NCBI GenBank assembly: GCA_902492895.1
Contig: CABUNG010000002.1
Span: 124,001-188,000, forward strand
From: an uncultured Oscillospiraceae bacterium
Lineage (GTDB): Bacteria; Bacillota; Clostridia; Oscillospirales; Acutalibacteraceae
DNA length: 64,000 nt
Reading direction: 5' to 3'
Shown here one piece after another: positions 49,097 through 57,512 of the stretch. Within the stretch, counting starts at the first letter, position 1. Every line of letters starts with the position of its first letter. Under the pieces are notes generated by a model. That model saw only the letters and a list, made by a program, of their open reading frames with translations. It ran no database searches and was not told the DNA's origin. Position numbers and translations under genes: made by a program.

Positions 49097-49606
49097 ATGG
49101 CCAAAGCGTTGATAGCCTTTTATTCGCGGGCGGATGAGAATTATGTGAGCGGTATGCTGAAAATGCTGGATGTCGGCAATACCGAGGTGGCGGCACGTAT
49201 GATAAAAGAGTTGACAGGCGCGGAACTGTTTGCCATCCGGCAGGTCCATCCCTATTCGAAAAGTTATAATGAATGCATCGCCGAAGCACAAGCGGATCAG
49301 AAGCGGCAGGCCCGCCCCGAACTGAAGGCTTACCCGGACGATATGGAGTCGTATGACATCCTTTATCTGGGATTCCCGAATTACTGGGGCACCATGCCCA
49401 TGGCGGTCTTCACGTTTTTGGAGCATGTTGATTTTACCGGCAAAGTCATCAAACCCTTTTGTACCCATGAAGGCAGCGGGATGGGGACGAGCGAATCCGA
49501 TATCCGGCGGCTGTGTCCCGGCGCGAAGGTGGAGACGGGACTGGCGATACATGGCAGCAGCGTGCCAAAGGCCAAACGGGATATGGAAAGGTGGGTCAAT
49601 CGATGA
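49097..49606 (+). CDS. Flavodoxin-like protein
   Basis: A 169-aa FMN-binding-type protein: KALIAFYSRADENYVSGML (phosphate loop region), YDILYLGFPNYWGTMPMAVF (flavin-stacking loop with Tyr/Trp), and THEGSGMGTSESDIRRL (third loop). This is the flavodoxin/NAD(P)H-oxidoreductase type found beside aldo/keto reductases and cupins. It probably passes electrons to a partner reductase or reduces quinones. The following cupin gene overlaps its stop as ATGA. The ATG has GGAGATGATGG nearby. Confidence 0.88.
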   Translation: MAKALIAFYSRADENYVSGMLKMLDVGNTEVAARMIKELTGAELFAIRQVHPYSKSYNECIAEAQADQKRQARPELKAYPDDMESYDILYLGFPNYWGTMPMAVFTFLEHVDFTGKVIKPFCTHEGSGMGTSESDIRRLCPGAKVETGLAIHGSSVPKAKRDMERWVNR

Positions 49607-50019
49607 AACCGCAGGAAATGAGCGTCTTCCCCGCAGGGGAAGCGAACGACCTGTTCGCCGATTATTTTATCGGGCAGAGTTATCTGGCGATGCTCTCGGA
49701 TGAGCAGGTGGCCATAGGCAACGTGACCTTTGAGCCGGGATGCCGGAATCATTGGCACATCCACCGTGCCGACCGCGGAGGCGGACAAATGCTGATCGTC
49801 ACGGCGGGAGAGGGCTGGTATCAGGAATGGGGACGTGAACCGCGGAAATTGAAGGCGGGGGACATGGTGCATATTCCGGCCGGTGTAAAGCATTGGCACG
49901 GAGCGGCAGCGGATGCATGGTTTCAGCATTTGGCGCTGGAAGTGCCGGGGGAAAACAGTAAAACCGAGTGGTGCGAACCGGTTTCGGATGAGGCCTATGC
50001 GGCATTGAAGGAGGGATAA
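49603..50019 (+). CDS. Cupin-domain protein
   Basis: A 138-aa single cupin. Motif 1 is CRNHWHIHRADRGGGQ and motif 2 is DMVHIPAGVKHWHG, giving the three histidines and the acidic residue or Gln expected for a mononuclear metal site. This subtype commonly travels with carboxymuconolactone-decarboxylase-like genes, sometimes fused to them. The reaction is unknown. The start overlaps the flavodoxin gene by 4 bp. Confidence 0.9.
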   Translation: MKPQEMSVFPAGEANDLFADYFIGQSYLAMLSDEQVAIGNVTFEPGCRNHWHIHRADRGGGQMLIVTAGEGWYQEWGREPRKLKAGDMVHIPAGVKHWHGAAADAWFQHLALEVPGENSKTEWCEPVSDEAYAALKEG

Positions 50020-50020
50020 C

Positions 50021-50347
50021 ATGGCAAAAGTAACGGCGGGAAGGGACGAATTGGGGACCTTTGCCCCTAAGTTCGCGGAACTGAACGATGACATCCTGTT
50101 CGGTGAAGTTTGGTCCAGGGAGGACCGGCTGTCGGCCAGAGACCGAAGCATTGTCACGGTGACGGCGCTGCTGGCCGGCGGGATCTTGGACGGCTCTCTT
50201 CGATTTCATTTGCAAAACGCCAAAAACCATGGCGTCACCAAAACCGAAATAGCGGAAATTTTGACACACGCTGCCTTTTATGCCGGCTGGCCGAAGGCCT
50301 GGGCGGCCTTTAGAATGGCAAAGGACATTTGGGAGGATCGTCTATAA
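50021..50347 (+). CDS. Carboxymuconolactone decarboxylase-like protein
   Basis: A 108-aa all-helical protein of the AhpD/CMD superfamily (LSARDRSIVTVTALLAGG, HLQNAKNHGVTKTEIAEILT, HAAFYAGWPKAWAA). It lacks any CxxC pair, so it is not an AhpD-type peroxidase but the gamma-CMD type, whose real role in anaerobes is unknown. It starts 1 bp after the cupin stop with GGAGGG upstream. Confidence 0.9.
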   Translation: MAKVTAGRDELGTFAPKFAELNDDILFGEVWSREDRLSARDRSIVTVTALLAGGILDGSLRFHLQNAKNHGVTKTEIAEILTHAAFYAGWPKAWAAFRMAKDIWEDRL

Positions 50348-50397
50348 AACGGCCGGGCTTCTCCCGGTCCAATAAACAATCTTCAGGAGGTATGATG

Positions 50398-51081
50398 ATG
50401 AAAAGAGGGTTCATGATCTGGATGGCCGCGGTTTTGCTTTTCGCGGCAGCCGGGTGTACCGGTACAGAAAACAAGGGCGGAGCCTCGTCCGTAAACAATC
50501 GCAGCGATGTGTCGCAGAATACGGACAATCAGGGGTCTGAAGGGAACGACGGGTCTTCCGGACGCGCCGATCCCGAAACGCCCGGAAAAACGCTGGTAGT
50601 CTACTTTTCGGCTACGGGGACTACGGAGAGAATCGCGGGGAGCATAGCTGCCGCCACCCATGCCGACATATTTGTCGTAGAACCCGAAGAGGCCTATACG
50701 GCAGACGACTTGGATTGGAACGACGAAAAATCCAGAGTATCCACGGAACACAGCCATCCCGAAAGCCGGGACGTGAAGCTCAAGACGGTAAAGCCGCCGG
50801 CTTTTGAAAGCTATAGCACGGTGCTGATCGGGTATCCCATTTGGTGGGGAATGGCGGCTTTTCCCGTGGAAACATTTGTCAAAGAAAATGATTTTACAGG
50901 CAAAACCGTCATACCGTTTTGCACGGCCTCTTCCTCGGATATCGGCGAAAGCGGCAAACAGCTTTCCGAACTGGCGGGAACGGGCGAATGGAGAGAGGGA
51001 AAACGATTCTACAGCCGTTCTTCTGAGGAGGACGTGCGCGAGTGGCTCGAAAGTTTCCAAATAGACTGGGGAGACGCGTAA
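50398..51081 (+). CDS. Flavodoxin lipoprotein
   Basis: A 227-aa protein with a lipoprotein signal (MKRGFMIWMAAVLLFAAAGC), a Ser/Asn/Gly-rich linker and a flavodoxin domain (TLVVYFSATGTTERIAGSIA, VLIGYPIWWGMAAFPVETFV, FCTASSSDIGESGKQLSEL). It therefore carries FMN on the outer face of the membrane, an unusual place for a flavodoxin, though this flavodoxin_4-type lipoprotein is known in Clostridia. Three ATG codons (50392, 50395, 50398) follow AGGAGG; the last has the best spacing. Confidence 0.88.
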   Translation: MKRGFMIWMAAVLLFAAAGCTGTENKGGASSVNNRSDVSQNTDNQGSEGNDGSSGRADPETPGKTLVVYFSATGTTERIAGSIAAATHADIFVVEPEEAYTADDLDWNDEKSRVSTEHSHPESRDVKLKTVKPPAFESYSTVLIGYPIWWGMAAFPVETFVKENDFTGKTVIPFCTASSSDIGESGKQLSELAGTGEWREGKRFYSRSSEEDVREWLESFQIDWGDA

Positions 51082-51968
51082 TGGACTATGTCACACTGTC
51101 AAACGGCGTGCAGATGCCGATGTTGGGATATGGGGTCTATCAGATCACGCGCGGCGAATGCGAACGCTGTGTACGGGACGCGCTGAAAGCGGGATACCGT
51201 TCGATCGATACGGCGCAGGCTTACTTGAATGAGCGGGAAGTCGGCCTGGCCATCCAAAAATCGGGAATCGCCAGAAAAGACCTTTTTGTGACATCAAAGG
51301 TTTGGATTGAGAATTACGGCTATGAGAACTGCAAAAAATCCGTGGAAGAGTCTTTGAAAAAGCTGCAGACCGACTATCTTGACCTCATGCTTTTGCATCA
51401 GCCGTTTTCCGATTATTACGGGGCGTGGAGAGCCTTGGAAGATCTATATGACGAAGGGAAACTGCGCGCCATCGGCATCTCCAACTTTTACCCCGACCGC
51501 ATGGTGGATCTGGCTTCCTTTTCCAGGATCCGGCCCATGGTCAATCAGGTGGAAACGCACCCTTTTCACCAGCAGGCGGCGGCCAAAGCCTATATGGAGA
51601 AATACGGCGTGCAGATCGAGGCGTGGGCGCCTTTCGGAGAGGGGCGCGGCGGTTTGTTCGAAAACGCCGTACTCAAAGACATCGGAGAGACATACGGCAA
51701 AACGGCGGCACAGGTGATGCTCCGCTGGCATATTCAGCGCGGCGTGGTGGCCATTCCGAAATCCACGCATTTTGAACGGATGGAGGAAAATATCCGGATA
51801 TTCGATTTTGAGCTGGCCGAAAGCGATATGGAAAAAATAGCGGCATTGGATCAAGCGGAGAGTTCCTTCTTTTCCCATTATGATCCCGCTACGGTCGAAT
51901 GGTTTGTCAAAATGGTTGGAGAGAGAAAGATCAACCAGGACTGCAGCAAAGACACAAAAAGCCGGTAA
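51081..51968 (+). CDS. Aldo/keto reductase
   Basis: A 295-aa NADPH-dependent reductase with the full tetrad: Asp43 and Tyr48 (SIDTAQAYLNE), Lys73 (VTSKVW) and His106 (LLHQPF). The C-terminal cofactor loop VVAIPKSTHFERMEENI is intact. It reduces aldehydes or ketones such as methylglyoxal. Its ATG overlaps the stop of the lipoprotein gene by 1 bp (TAATG). Last gene of the LysR-linked operon. Confidence 0.93.
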   Translation: MDYVTLSNGVQMPMLGYGVYQITRGECERCVRDALKAGYRSIDTAQAYLNEREVGLAIQKSGIARKDLFVTSKVWIENYGYENCKKSVEESLKKLQTDYLDLMLLHQPFSDYYGAWRALEDLYDEGKLRAIGISNFYPDRMVDLASFSRIRPMVNQVETHPFHQQAAAKAYMEKYGVQIEAWAPFGEGRGGLFENAVLKDIGETYGKTAAQVMLRWHIQRGVVAIPKSTHFERMEENIRIFDFELAESDMEKIAALDQAESSFFSHYDPATVEWFVKMVGERKINQDCSKDTKSR

Positions 51969-52022
51969 CGATCCTGCGCCTGCAGAGTACCCTCAACCGG
52001 CCGATGCTGCGGGCGGACGCCG

Positions 52023-52063
52023 AAAAAAGAGGCGGCCCCGTTTATACGGGACCACCTTTTTTA
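52023..52063 (+). terminator. Terminator of the redox operon
   Basis: An 11-bp stem (52030-52040 with 52047-52057, two wobble positions) flanked by A run and T run, 55 bp after the aldo/keto reductase stop. Confidence 0.8.
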
Positions 52064-52168
52064 TTCGATATCTTCGTCGCCATCTGTTGCATTCCTGCAA
52101 ACGGAGCCTGGTCGAACGGCCGCCTTTATCGTCGAAGCGCACGATACCTTTTACTTGGCAAAGCATAA

Positions 52169-52203
52169 AAAACGGGCCCTTCGGCAGTCGAAGGACCCGT
52201 TTT
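52169..52203. terminator. Second, bidirectional terminator
   Basis: A 15-bp stem with one mismatch (52169-52183 with 52189-52203), A run before and T run after, so it can work in both directions. It lies between the redox operon and the convergent CotH operon. The rest of 51969-52326 shows no gene. Confidence 0.8.
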
Positions 52204-52326
52204 CTATGCTATTTTATATACAATATGAAATAATTCGACAGTATTCAACGTTTTGTATCCAGCTTCTCTGCACGGCATATCAACCATTGAGGCCGAGCGG
52301 CGAGGGGATTGCGCAGGAAATCGGTC

Positions 52327-52995
52327 TTACAGCCCGAATTCGCCCTCATAGCTCACCAGACTGGCATCGAGGACACCGTCCACCTGCAGGAACCGGTCGA
52401 TGGTAGCCATTTCGCTGTCCTTGAGCGAGATTTCCAGGGTCAGTTCCGCGCCGTCCCGGGTCATGGTGCGGGACTTGACCCGATGACGGGGCAGGGTTTT
52501 GAGGGCTTTGCCGATATTGGCGGATTTTTCGGGCTCATACCGCAGCACCAGCAGGTAGGGGCTCTGAAGCTTCTTGTGGAACAGGGAGATGACGAAATAG
52601 AGCAGCCCCACACCGAAGCAGGCAAAGGCGCCGACGAGATACTGCCCGGCCCCCGTCATGATGCCGCAGGTGATGCTCCAGAACATGAACACCGTGTCGA
52701 CCGGGTCCTTGATGGCGGTGCGGAACCGGACGATGGACAGGGCGCCGACCATACCGAGGGACAAAGCCAGATTCGAACTGATGGTGCGGATGACCAGGGC
52801 CGTGACCATGGCGAGGAGAACCAGTGAAAAGGCGAAACCCTTGGAATAGAGTACCCCGCGGAAGGTCTGGCGGTAAACGAGAAGGATGAAGATGCCCATT
52901 AGGAACGCCACCCCGACCGACAGCGCCATCTGTCCTACCGTCACGCTCTCGAACTGCTCGAGCACGCTTTTCTTGATCATGTCCATAAAACTCAT
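52327..52995 (-). CDS. DUF4956 membrane protein
   Basis: A 222-aa protein with about four membrane helices in residues 20-140 (SVGVAFLMGIFILLVYRQTF, FSLVLLAMVTALVIRTI, YLVGAFACFGVGLLYFVISL) and the family core LALSLGMVGALSIVRFRTAI, then a cytosolic ferredoxin-like C-terminal domain. DUF4956 genes are found throughout bacteria next to VTC-type polyphosphate polymerase and CotH genes, as here; the function is not settled. AGGAGGAAATCCC precedes the ATG, 28 bp after the VTC stop. Confidence 0.9.
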   Translation of the reverse strand: MSFMDMIKKSVLEQFESVTVGQMALSVGVAFLMGIFILLVYRQTFRGVLYSKGFAFSLVLLAMVTALVIRTISSNLALSLGMVGALSIVRFRTAIKDPVDTVFMFWSITCGIMTGAGQYLVGAFACFGVGLLYFVISLFHKKLQSPYLLVLRYEPEKSANIGKALKTLPRHRVKSRTMTRDGAELTLEISLKDSEMATIDRFLQVDGVLDASLVSYEGEFGL

Positions 52996-53023
52996 GGGAT
53001 TTCCTCCTTTATAGTAGGCCGGG

Positions 53024-53698
53024 TCACTGCAGGCCGCGGCAAAGTTCGTACTTGGATATGGCGCAGCGGGAAGCGGACAGGGGCCGCAGCAGCTGCCGCA
53101 CGGTGTAAGGCAGGGCGTCGTCGTATTTCACCTCGAGAACCAGCCGGTCTCCCGGCAGCACAGGCAGAGTGAACGGCTCGGAGCTGAACAAATCGGTGCG
53201 GTACTGCCCCGAATGCAGTCCGCTGTCCAGCGTGATCCGCACATCCCGGAATACATACGCCTCCCTCGTGTAATCCACGATCACGGCCGGGCGCAGCAGA
53301 CGGGTGCGGGCCATGAGATAAAAATGGCGCAGCAGGGGGTCCTCGCTGTTCAGAAACGGCCAAATGTCGCCCGCGAGAATGGCGTCGGCCTGTTCCCTCG
53401 TCAGGGGCGCGCTTTTCTTCCGCGTCAGGGAGCCGATCTTCTGTTTGAGTTCCAGACGGATGAAGCGGTCGTCCATGTCATAGAACCGGATGCGGAATTT
53501 CTCCCGTTTTTCCACCCCTTCGATTTTGTCGAGCAGGCCGCTTTGGAGATAGTCGTCGAAATAGAGGCTGCGGATGAAATAGCGGCCGTCTTCACCGGCG
53601 TGGCCGTCCCGCGGGAGCCCCGCGCGCAGGCGGCCCTGGAGCATCCGGGCGCCGGCGGTGCTGATAAAGAATTTTTCCTCATGCCGGAAACCGTCCAA
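53024..53698 (-). CDS. VTC-domain polyphosphate polymerase-like protein
   Basis: A 224-aa protein of the VTC/CYTH-like triphosphate tunnel fold: FRHEEKFFISTAGARML, RYFIRSLYFDDYLQSGLLDK, REKFRIRFYDMDDRFIRLEL then KQK, and LVLEVKYDDALPYTVRQLL near the end. The alternating basic and acidic residues line the tunnel that makes polyphosphate from ATP in yeast Vtc4; bacterial activity is inferred. It starts at a TTG (53698) with GGAGG 7 bp upstream, 12 bp after the CotH stop. Confidence 0.88.
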   Translation of the reverse strand: MDGFRHEEKFFISTAGARMLQGRLRAGLPRDGHAGEDGRYFIRSLYFDDYLQSGLLDKIEGVEKREKFRIRFYDMDDRFIRLELKQKIGSLTRKKSAPLTREQADAILAGDIWPFLNSEDPLLRHFYLMARTRLLRPAVIVDYTREAYVFRDVRITLDSGLHSGQYRTDLFSSEPFTLPVLPGDRLVLEVKYDDALPYTVRQLLRPLSASRCAISKYELCRGLQ

Positions 53699-53710
53699 CC
53701 AAAACCCTCC

Positions 53711-56650
53711 TCAGCCGAACACGGCGGTGATTTCCTCGTCGCTCAGGGCGAGGATGGCGCGGAGCTGGCTGCTCGTACGCACTTCGTTTTCAAGCGTCGC
53801 CTGGCGTCCCCGCACGAAGGTGCGCAGCCCCTCCACCCGGGACGGCCAGCTGCCGGACGATCCGCCCCATTTGTCGAGATCCCGCCCGATTTCCGGCCGG
53901 ATCCACTGCTCGAACCGGTCGATGTGCGCGATCATGTTGTCCGGGGTAAAGACGTTTTGCATCAAGTAGGCCATGCGGTCGATGAAGGTGGCCCGGAAAT
54001 CGGCGTTCTTCAGCAGGCGGTTGACAAGGGTGGTGCTCAGGCTGTGGGCGGCGCCTGTCCCGGCCGGATTCAGTATGTGGAAGAAGCCGTAGGGATCCGC
54101 GGCTCTTTGGAACCCCAGGTCCACGTCGTATACGATCCAGTGAAAGCGCCCTCCGTCGTAATCGGGCGACCGGAAAAAGCGGATGTTGCCGCTGTCCTGA
54201 TTGCCGCAGTAAGCTTCGCTGATTAAATAATCGCAGTAGCTCTCGACGTTCATGCGTTCGGTGACAAACGCGTAATTCGCGGCATCGGCCATATCGTGGG
54301 TCTTGACAAAATTGAGAAGCTCGAGATACGCCGCATCGCTGCCCGCATTCACGGTTTTATTCCCCTGCAGCATATCCACGGTATCGGCCGACACTCCGCA
54401 GTGGGAGGCGACATAGTCGGCGTTGAGGCGTTCCCGGATATACCGGATGCCGTAATATTCGCCGTTTAAGTACATCACGACCGGCCGGAAGGCCTGGACG
54501 AAACCGACCCCCGCGTCGTCGAGGACGCTTGTGAACATGGCGTCCTTCATCACGGTGAGAAGACGGTCCTGACCCGAGGTGCGCAGGATGAGGTTGTCGT
54601 ACTCGTCGAACTCCCGCGTATCGAAAACCGGATAATCGAGATGGGAAGCGCCGTAGCAGTCCCGGAAATTCAGGGCGAGAGACTTTTTTTCATAGATGCG
54701 GGACATGCCGCCGAACACCTTGAGGCCGCAGTCGACCGAGAAACCCGCGTCGCTCCCGCCGGGGCCGTCCTTCGAGAGCAGCTCGACATGGGCGAACCGT
54801 TCCCAGTCCTGAAAAAAGTTGGCGCCGTTGTACGGATAGGTGGCCGATCCCTTGCCGAGGACGAGAATGCCTTTGTCATGGCTGAATAAACCGTCCGGAT
54901 CCGAGGTGACGCTGACGACGTCCAGCGTGTGGTTTTCCCCTATAATATAGGAAAACGTGGAGCAGGCACTCGGCACCGCGCCGGATTCCAGAGATACCAC
55001 CCGCAGGGAGGCCGTTTTATCGAGGGTGATGGGACCGGTATAGCGGGCGCTCGCTGCGGTGGGCACCGTACCGTCCGTGGTATAAACCAGATTGTCCCCG
55101 AGCAGGGTGACTTCGAGCGGCCCCGCCGCATAGACCCCCGCGGGCGTGGCAGCCCTGGGAGCGGAGGCGAGACGGCGCAGCCCGCCTGTGTTGGCGGCGC
55201 CGGGGGTGGGGTCGGAGAAGTAGAAGAGGCCGGGTTCACCGTCCATCCGGCCGCGGCTGACGTTCATGGGCAGGCCGGTATAGGAGACGCCGTCCTGCAG
55301 CCGGCCGTCCCCGTCGTAGAGATATACCGCGCCGTCCCCGTTCAGATTGAAGTTCGTCTGGCGGTTGCGGGCGTTCGGGAGGTTGGCTTCGTTGCAGTAA
55401 AACACCAGATATCCCCCGGCCGGCAGCGTGACATCGGGCAGGGGAAAGAGTCCGGGCAGTTCCGGATCGTCGGTCAGGAAGAGGCCCTTGAGGCTGACCG
55501 GGGCGTCCGAGACGTTGTGCAGTTCAACCCAGTCGCTGCGGTCGATGGCGCCGTACCGGGTGTTGCGGGACATGATTTCCGAGATCCGGATGGAGGAGGG
55601 CCGGCGGGCATCCAGATCCGCCGCATAAGCGAGCGCCCCCTCCTCGGTGTTGGGCTGCCCGGGGGAAGGGCTGCCGACCGACCAAAGGCCGTCCTCGCTG
55701 CGCAGGAGCGCCGTATCCGCCGCCAGGCCGTTGATCTCCACTTTGTCGGTCAGTACCCCGTCCGGCGTGGAGAGAAAAACGGTATCGCTCGACCGGTTGA
55801 TGCGGAAAGGCGCGTGGAGTTCGTCCGGATCGGCGGAATGCCCCTTGCCCGAGGCAAAAACCAGCGCGGTTTCCCCCGGGGCGAGGGTCAGAGCGGGAAA
55901 CCGCCATTTCAGCGGTTCGTCCGAATCGTCGGTCAGGCCGTAGCCCCGCAGGTCTACGGGTTCGTCCGACCGGTTGAGCACTTCGATATAATCGGGATAT
56001 GTACCGTCGCCGTCGGGAAGGGTGACGGTGTTTTTCGCCATGACTTCGTTGAGAACGACGGCGCCGGTCGTTCCGGTCCTGGTGGCGAGATAGGCGGCGT
56101 AGCCCTCGTCCGTGTTCGGGTATCCCGGGGTGCTGTGGGCCGATTCGACAAATCCGGCCTGCGTCCGCACGGCCGAGACGTTGGTCTGCAGCTGGATAGT
56201 GACGGTGGAATCCTCCACCTGGCCCGAGGCGTCCTTGAGGGAGAGGGTTTCCCCGCCGGCCGCTTTCAGCCGGAAATCCGCGTGCAGCGGATCCTTGCCG
56301 TCCCCGTCGCAGAAAACGACGAGATACTCGCCGGCGTCCAGGGTGCGGGACGGGAACAGCCAGGTGGTGTTGCCGTCGGTCAGGGCCCATCCGCCGAGCG
56401 ATATGCGGCCGTCCGTCGTGTTGTGCAGCTCGACCCAGTCGCTGAACAGGCCGTTTTCGTCCGGAAAGGCAGCGCTGTTGCTGGTCATATACTCCGAAAT
56501 TTCCACCCGGGCCTGCAGAAGCGGGCCGCCCGTTTCAATCGTCCGGCCGGACGAGAAAACCGAGCCCAGCACGAACAGCAGGACAAGGCCGGCCAGCGAA
56601 GCGGCGATCAAAGCCCGTCGGTTGCGGGCAGATGTTTTGGCAGTGGACAT
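53711..56650 (-). CDS. CotH-kinase-family protein with three lamin-tail domains
   Basis: A 979-aa secreted protein. A signal anchor (ALIAASLAGLVLLFVLGSVF) is followed by three lamin-tail domains (starting ISEYMTSNSAAF, LNEVMAKNTVTL and ISEIMSRNTRYG, each with SDWVELHN or DYIEVLN), a chitobiase-type C-terminal beta domain (LVYTTDGTVPTAASARYTG, near 520) and a CotH kinase domain (about 600-930; YYGIRYIRERLNADYVASH, then WIVYDVDLGF with the metal-binding Asp). CotH is an atypical kinase that phosphorylates spore-coat proteins in Bacillus. The ATG at 56650 with AGGAGATG is chosen over the frame to 56695. It leads an operon with VTC and DUF4956 genes. Confidence 0.9.
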   Translation of the reverse strand: MSTAKTSARNRRALIAASLAGLVLLFVLGSVFSSGRTIETGGPLLQARVEISEYMTSNSAAFPDENGLFSDWVELHNTTDGRISLGGWALTDGNTTWLFPSRTLDAGEYLVVFCDGDGKDPLHADFRLKAAGGETLSLKDASGQVEDSTVTIQLQTNVSAVRTQAGFVESAHSTPGYPNTDEGYAAYLATRTGTTGAVVLNEVMAKNTVTLPDGDGTYPDYIEVLNRSDEPVDLRGYGLTDDSDEPLKWRFPALTLAPGETALVFASGKGHSADPDELHAPFRINRSSDTVFLSTPDGVLTDKVEINGLAADTALLRSEDGLWSVGSPSPGQPNTEEGALAYAADLDARRPSSIRISEIMSRNTRYGAIDRSDWVELHNVSDAPVSLKGLFLTDDPELPGLFPLPDVTLPAGGYLVFYCNEANLPNARNRQTNFNLNGDGAVYLYDGDGRLQDGVSYTGLPMNVSRGRMDGEPGLFYFSDPTPGAANTGGLRRLASAPRAATPAGVYAAGPLEVTLLGDNLVYTTDGTVPTAASARYTGPITLDKTASLRVVSLESGAVPSACSTFSYIIGENHTLDVVSVTSDPDGLFSHDKGILVLGKGSATYPYNGANFFQDWERFAHVELLSKDGPGGSDAGFSVDCGLKVFGGMSRIYEKKSLALNFRDCYGASHLDYPVFDTREFDEYDNLILRTSGQDRLLTVMKDAMFTSVLDDAGVGFVQAFRPVVMYLNGEYYGIRYIRERLNADYVASHCGVSADTVDMLQGNKTVNAGSDAAYLELLNFVKTHDMADAANYAFVTERMNVESYCDYLISEAYCGNQDSGNIRFFRSPDYDGGRFHWIVYDVDLGFQRAADPYGFFHILNPAGTGAAHSLSTTLVNRLLKNADFRATFIDRMAYLMQNVFTPDNMIAHIDRFEQWIRPEIGRDLDKWGGSSGSWPSRVEGLRTFVRGRQATLENEVRTSSQLRAILALSDEEITAVFG

Positions 56651-56864
56651 GACGGCATCTCCTTTGCGCATGGATGATTGGTGCCGGGCGGGCATGACGA
56701 TGACGGGACAGGCCGCCTGTCACATGGTATGCCGGATCCCGTTGCCGTATGATGAAAAAGCGGAGCGGGGATGCCCAGGCGAAAAAAAGGCGGATTCGAC
56801 AAATTTTGCGGAAAAGAGGGCGAAAGCCCTCCGTATTTGTTGAACGCGCACGGCATTTGTGTCC

Positions 56865-56893
56865 AGTATACCACATAAAAAGCCGCTTTTCCA
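56865..56893 (-). promoter_or_regulatory. Candidate promoter of the CotH operon
   Basis: On the minus strand TGGAAA (56893-56888), a 17-bp spacer and TATACT (56870-56865), about 215 bp before the CotH start. The long leader (56651-56864) holds no other gene I can support. Confidence 0.5.
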
Positions 56894-56972
56894 TCCCAGA
56901 ATCCTGGTCAAATGTAATAAAATATCGTAGAAAATTCATGAAGATGCACGGGCTGGGCATAGTAAAAAACAG

Positions 56973-57001
56973 TTGAGGCTGTGGGCGGTTTGTGATAAAA
57001 T
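56973..57001 (+). promoter_or_regulatory. Promoter of the V-type ATPase operon
   Basis: TTGAGG (56973-56978), a 17-bp spacer and TAAAAT (56996-57001), 78 bp before the first gene. Confidence 0.7.
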
Positions 57002-57078
57002 GGAAACATCTGTTAACAAAGGGAAATCCGGACGGGTGCAGCCATCCGGTGGAATCCTGACAAAAGGCCGGTGAAAAC

Positions 57079-57408
57079 ATGGCTCTATCGATCGTGGAAC
57101 AAATCCGTGAAGCGGAAAAACAGGCGGAACAAGTGACGCAGCAGGCGAAGGAGCGGGCCGACGCCATCCTGCGGGATGCCGCCGACCAGGCGAACGCCAT
57201 GCAGAAAGAGGCGGCCTCCCGGCTGGGGGATGAACGCCGGAAGGCGCTCGCCAAGGCGGAGGCCGAGGCGGGCGCGATTCGCGCCGAGGCGCAGCGGGAA
57301 GCGGAGGCGGCGGCCTCCGCCCTCGCGCAGACAGCGGCCTCCCGGCAGGAGAGCGCTCTCAAAGCGGCGGCGGCCTGCCTGACAGGGCTGGACAAGTCCG
57401 CGGAATAA
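57079..57408 (+). CDS. V-type ATPase subunit G/H (peripheral stalk)
   Basis: A 109-aa, almost entirely coiled-coil protein (SIVEQIREAEKQAEQVTQQA, ERADAILRDAADQANAMQKE, ALAKAEAEAGAIRAEAQREA). It matches the small stalk subunit that pairs with subunit E and ties the catalytic head to the membrane sector. Position at the head of the operon before subunit I is the usual one. No cysteines, no membrane segment. Confidence 0.85.
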   Translation: MALSIVEQIREAEKQAEQVTQQAKERADAILRDAADQANAMQKEAASRLGDERRKALAKAEAEAGAIRAEAQREAEAAASALAQTAASRQESALKAAAACLTGLDKSAE

Positions 57409-57512
57409 AGGGACACCCGCGTAAATGCCGCCTGTGACAGAGTGTTGTGCGCAGGCGGTTCTGTTGGTGAAATTTCGCCATTTATGGAGCGGTCCGTTGG
57501 AGGTGTTGGAGT

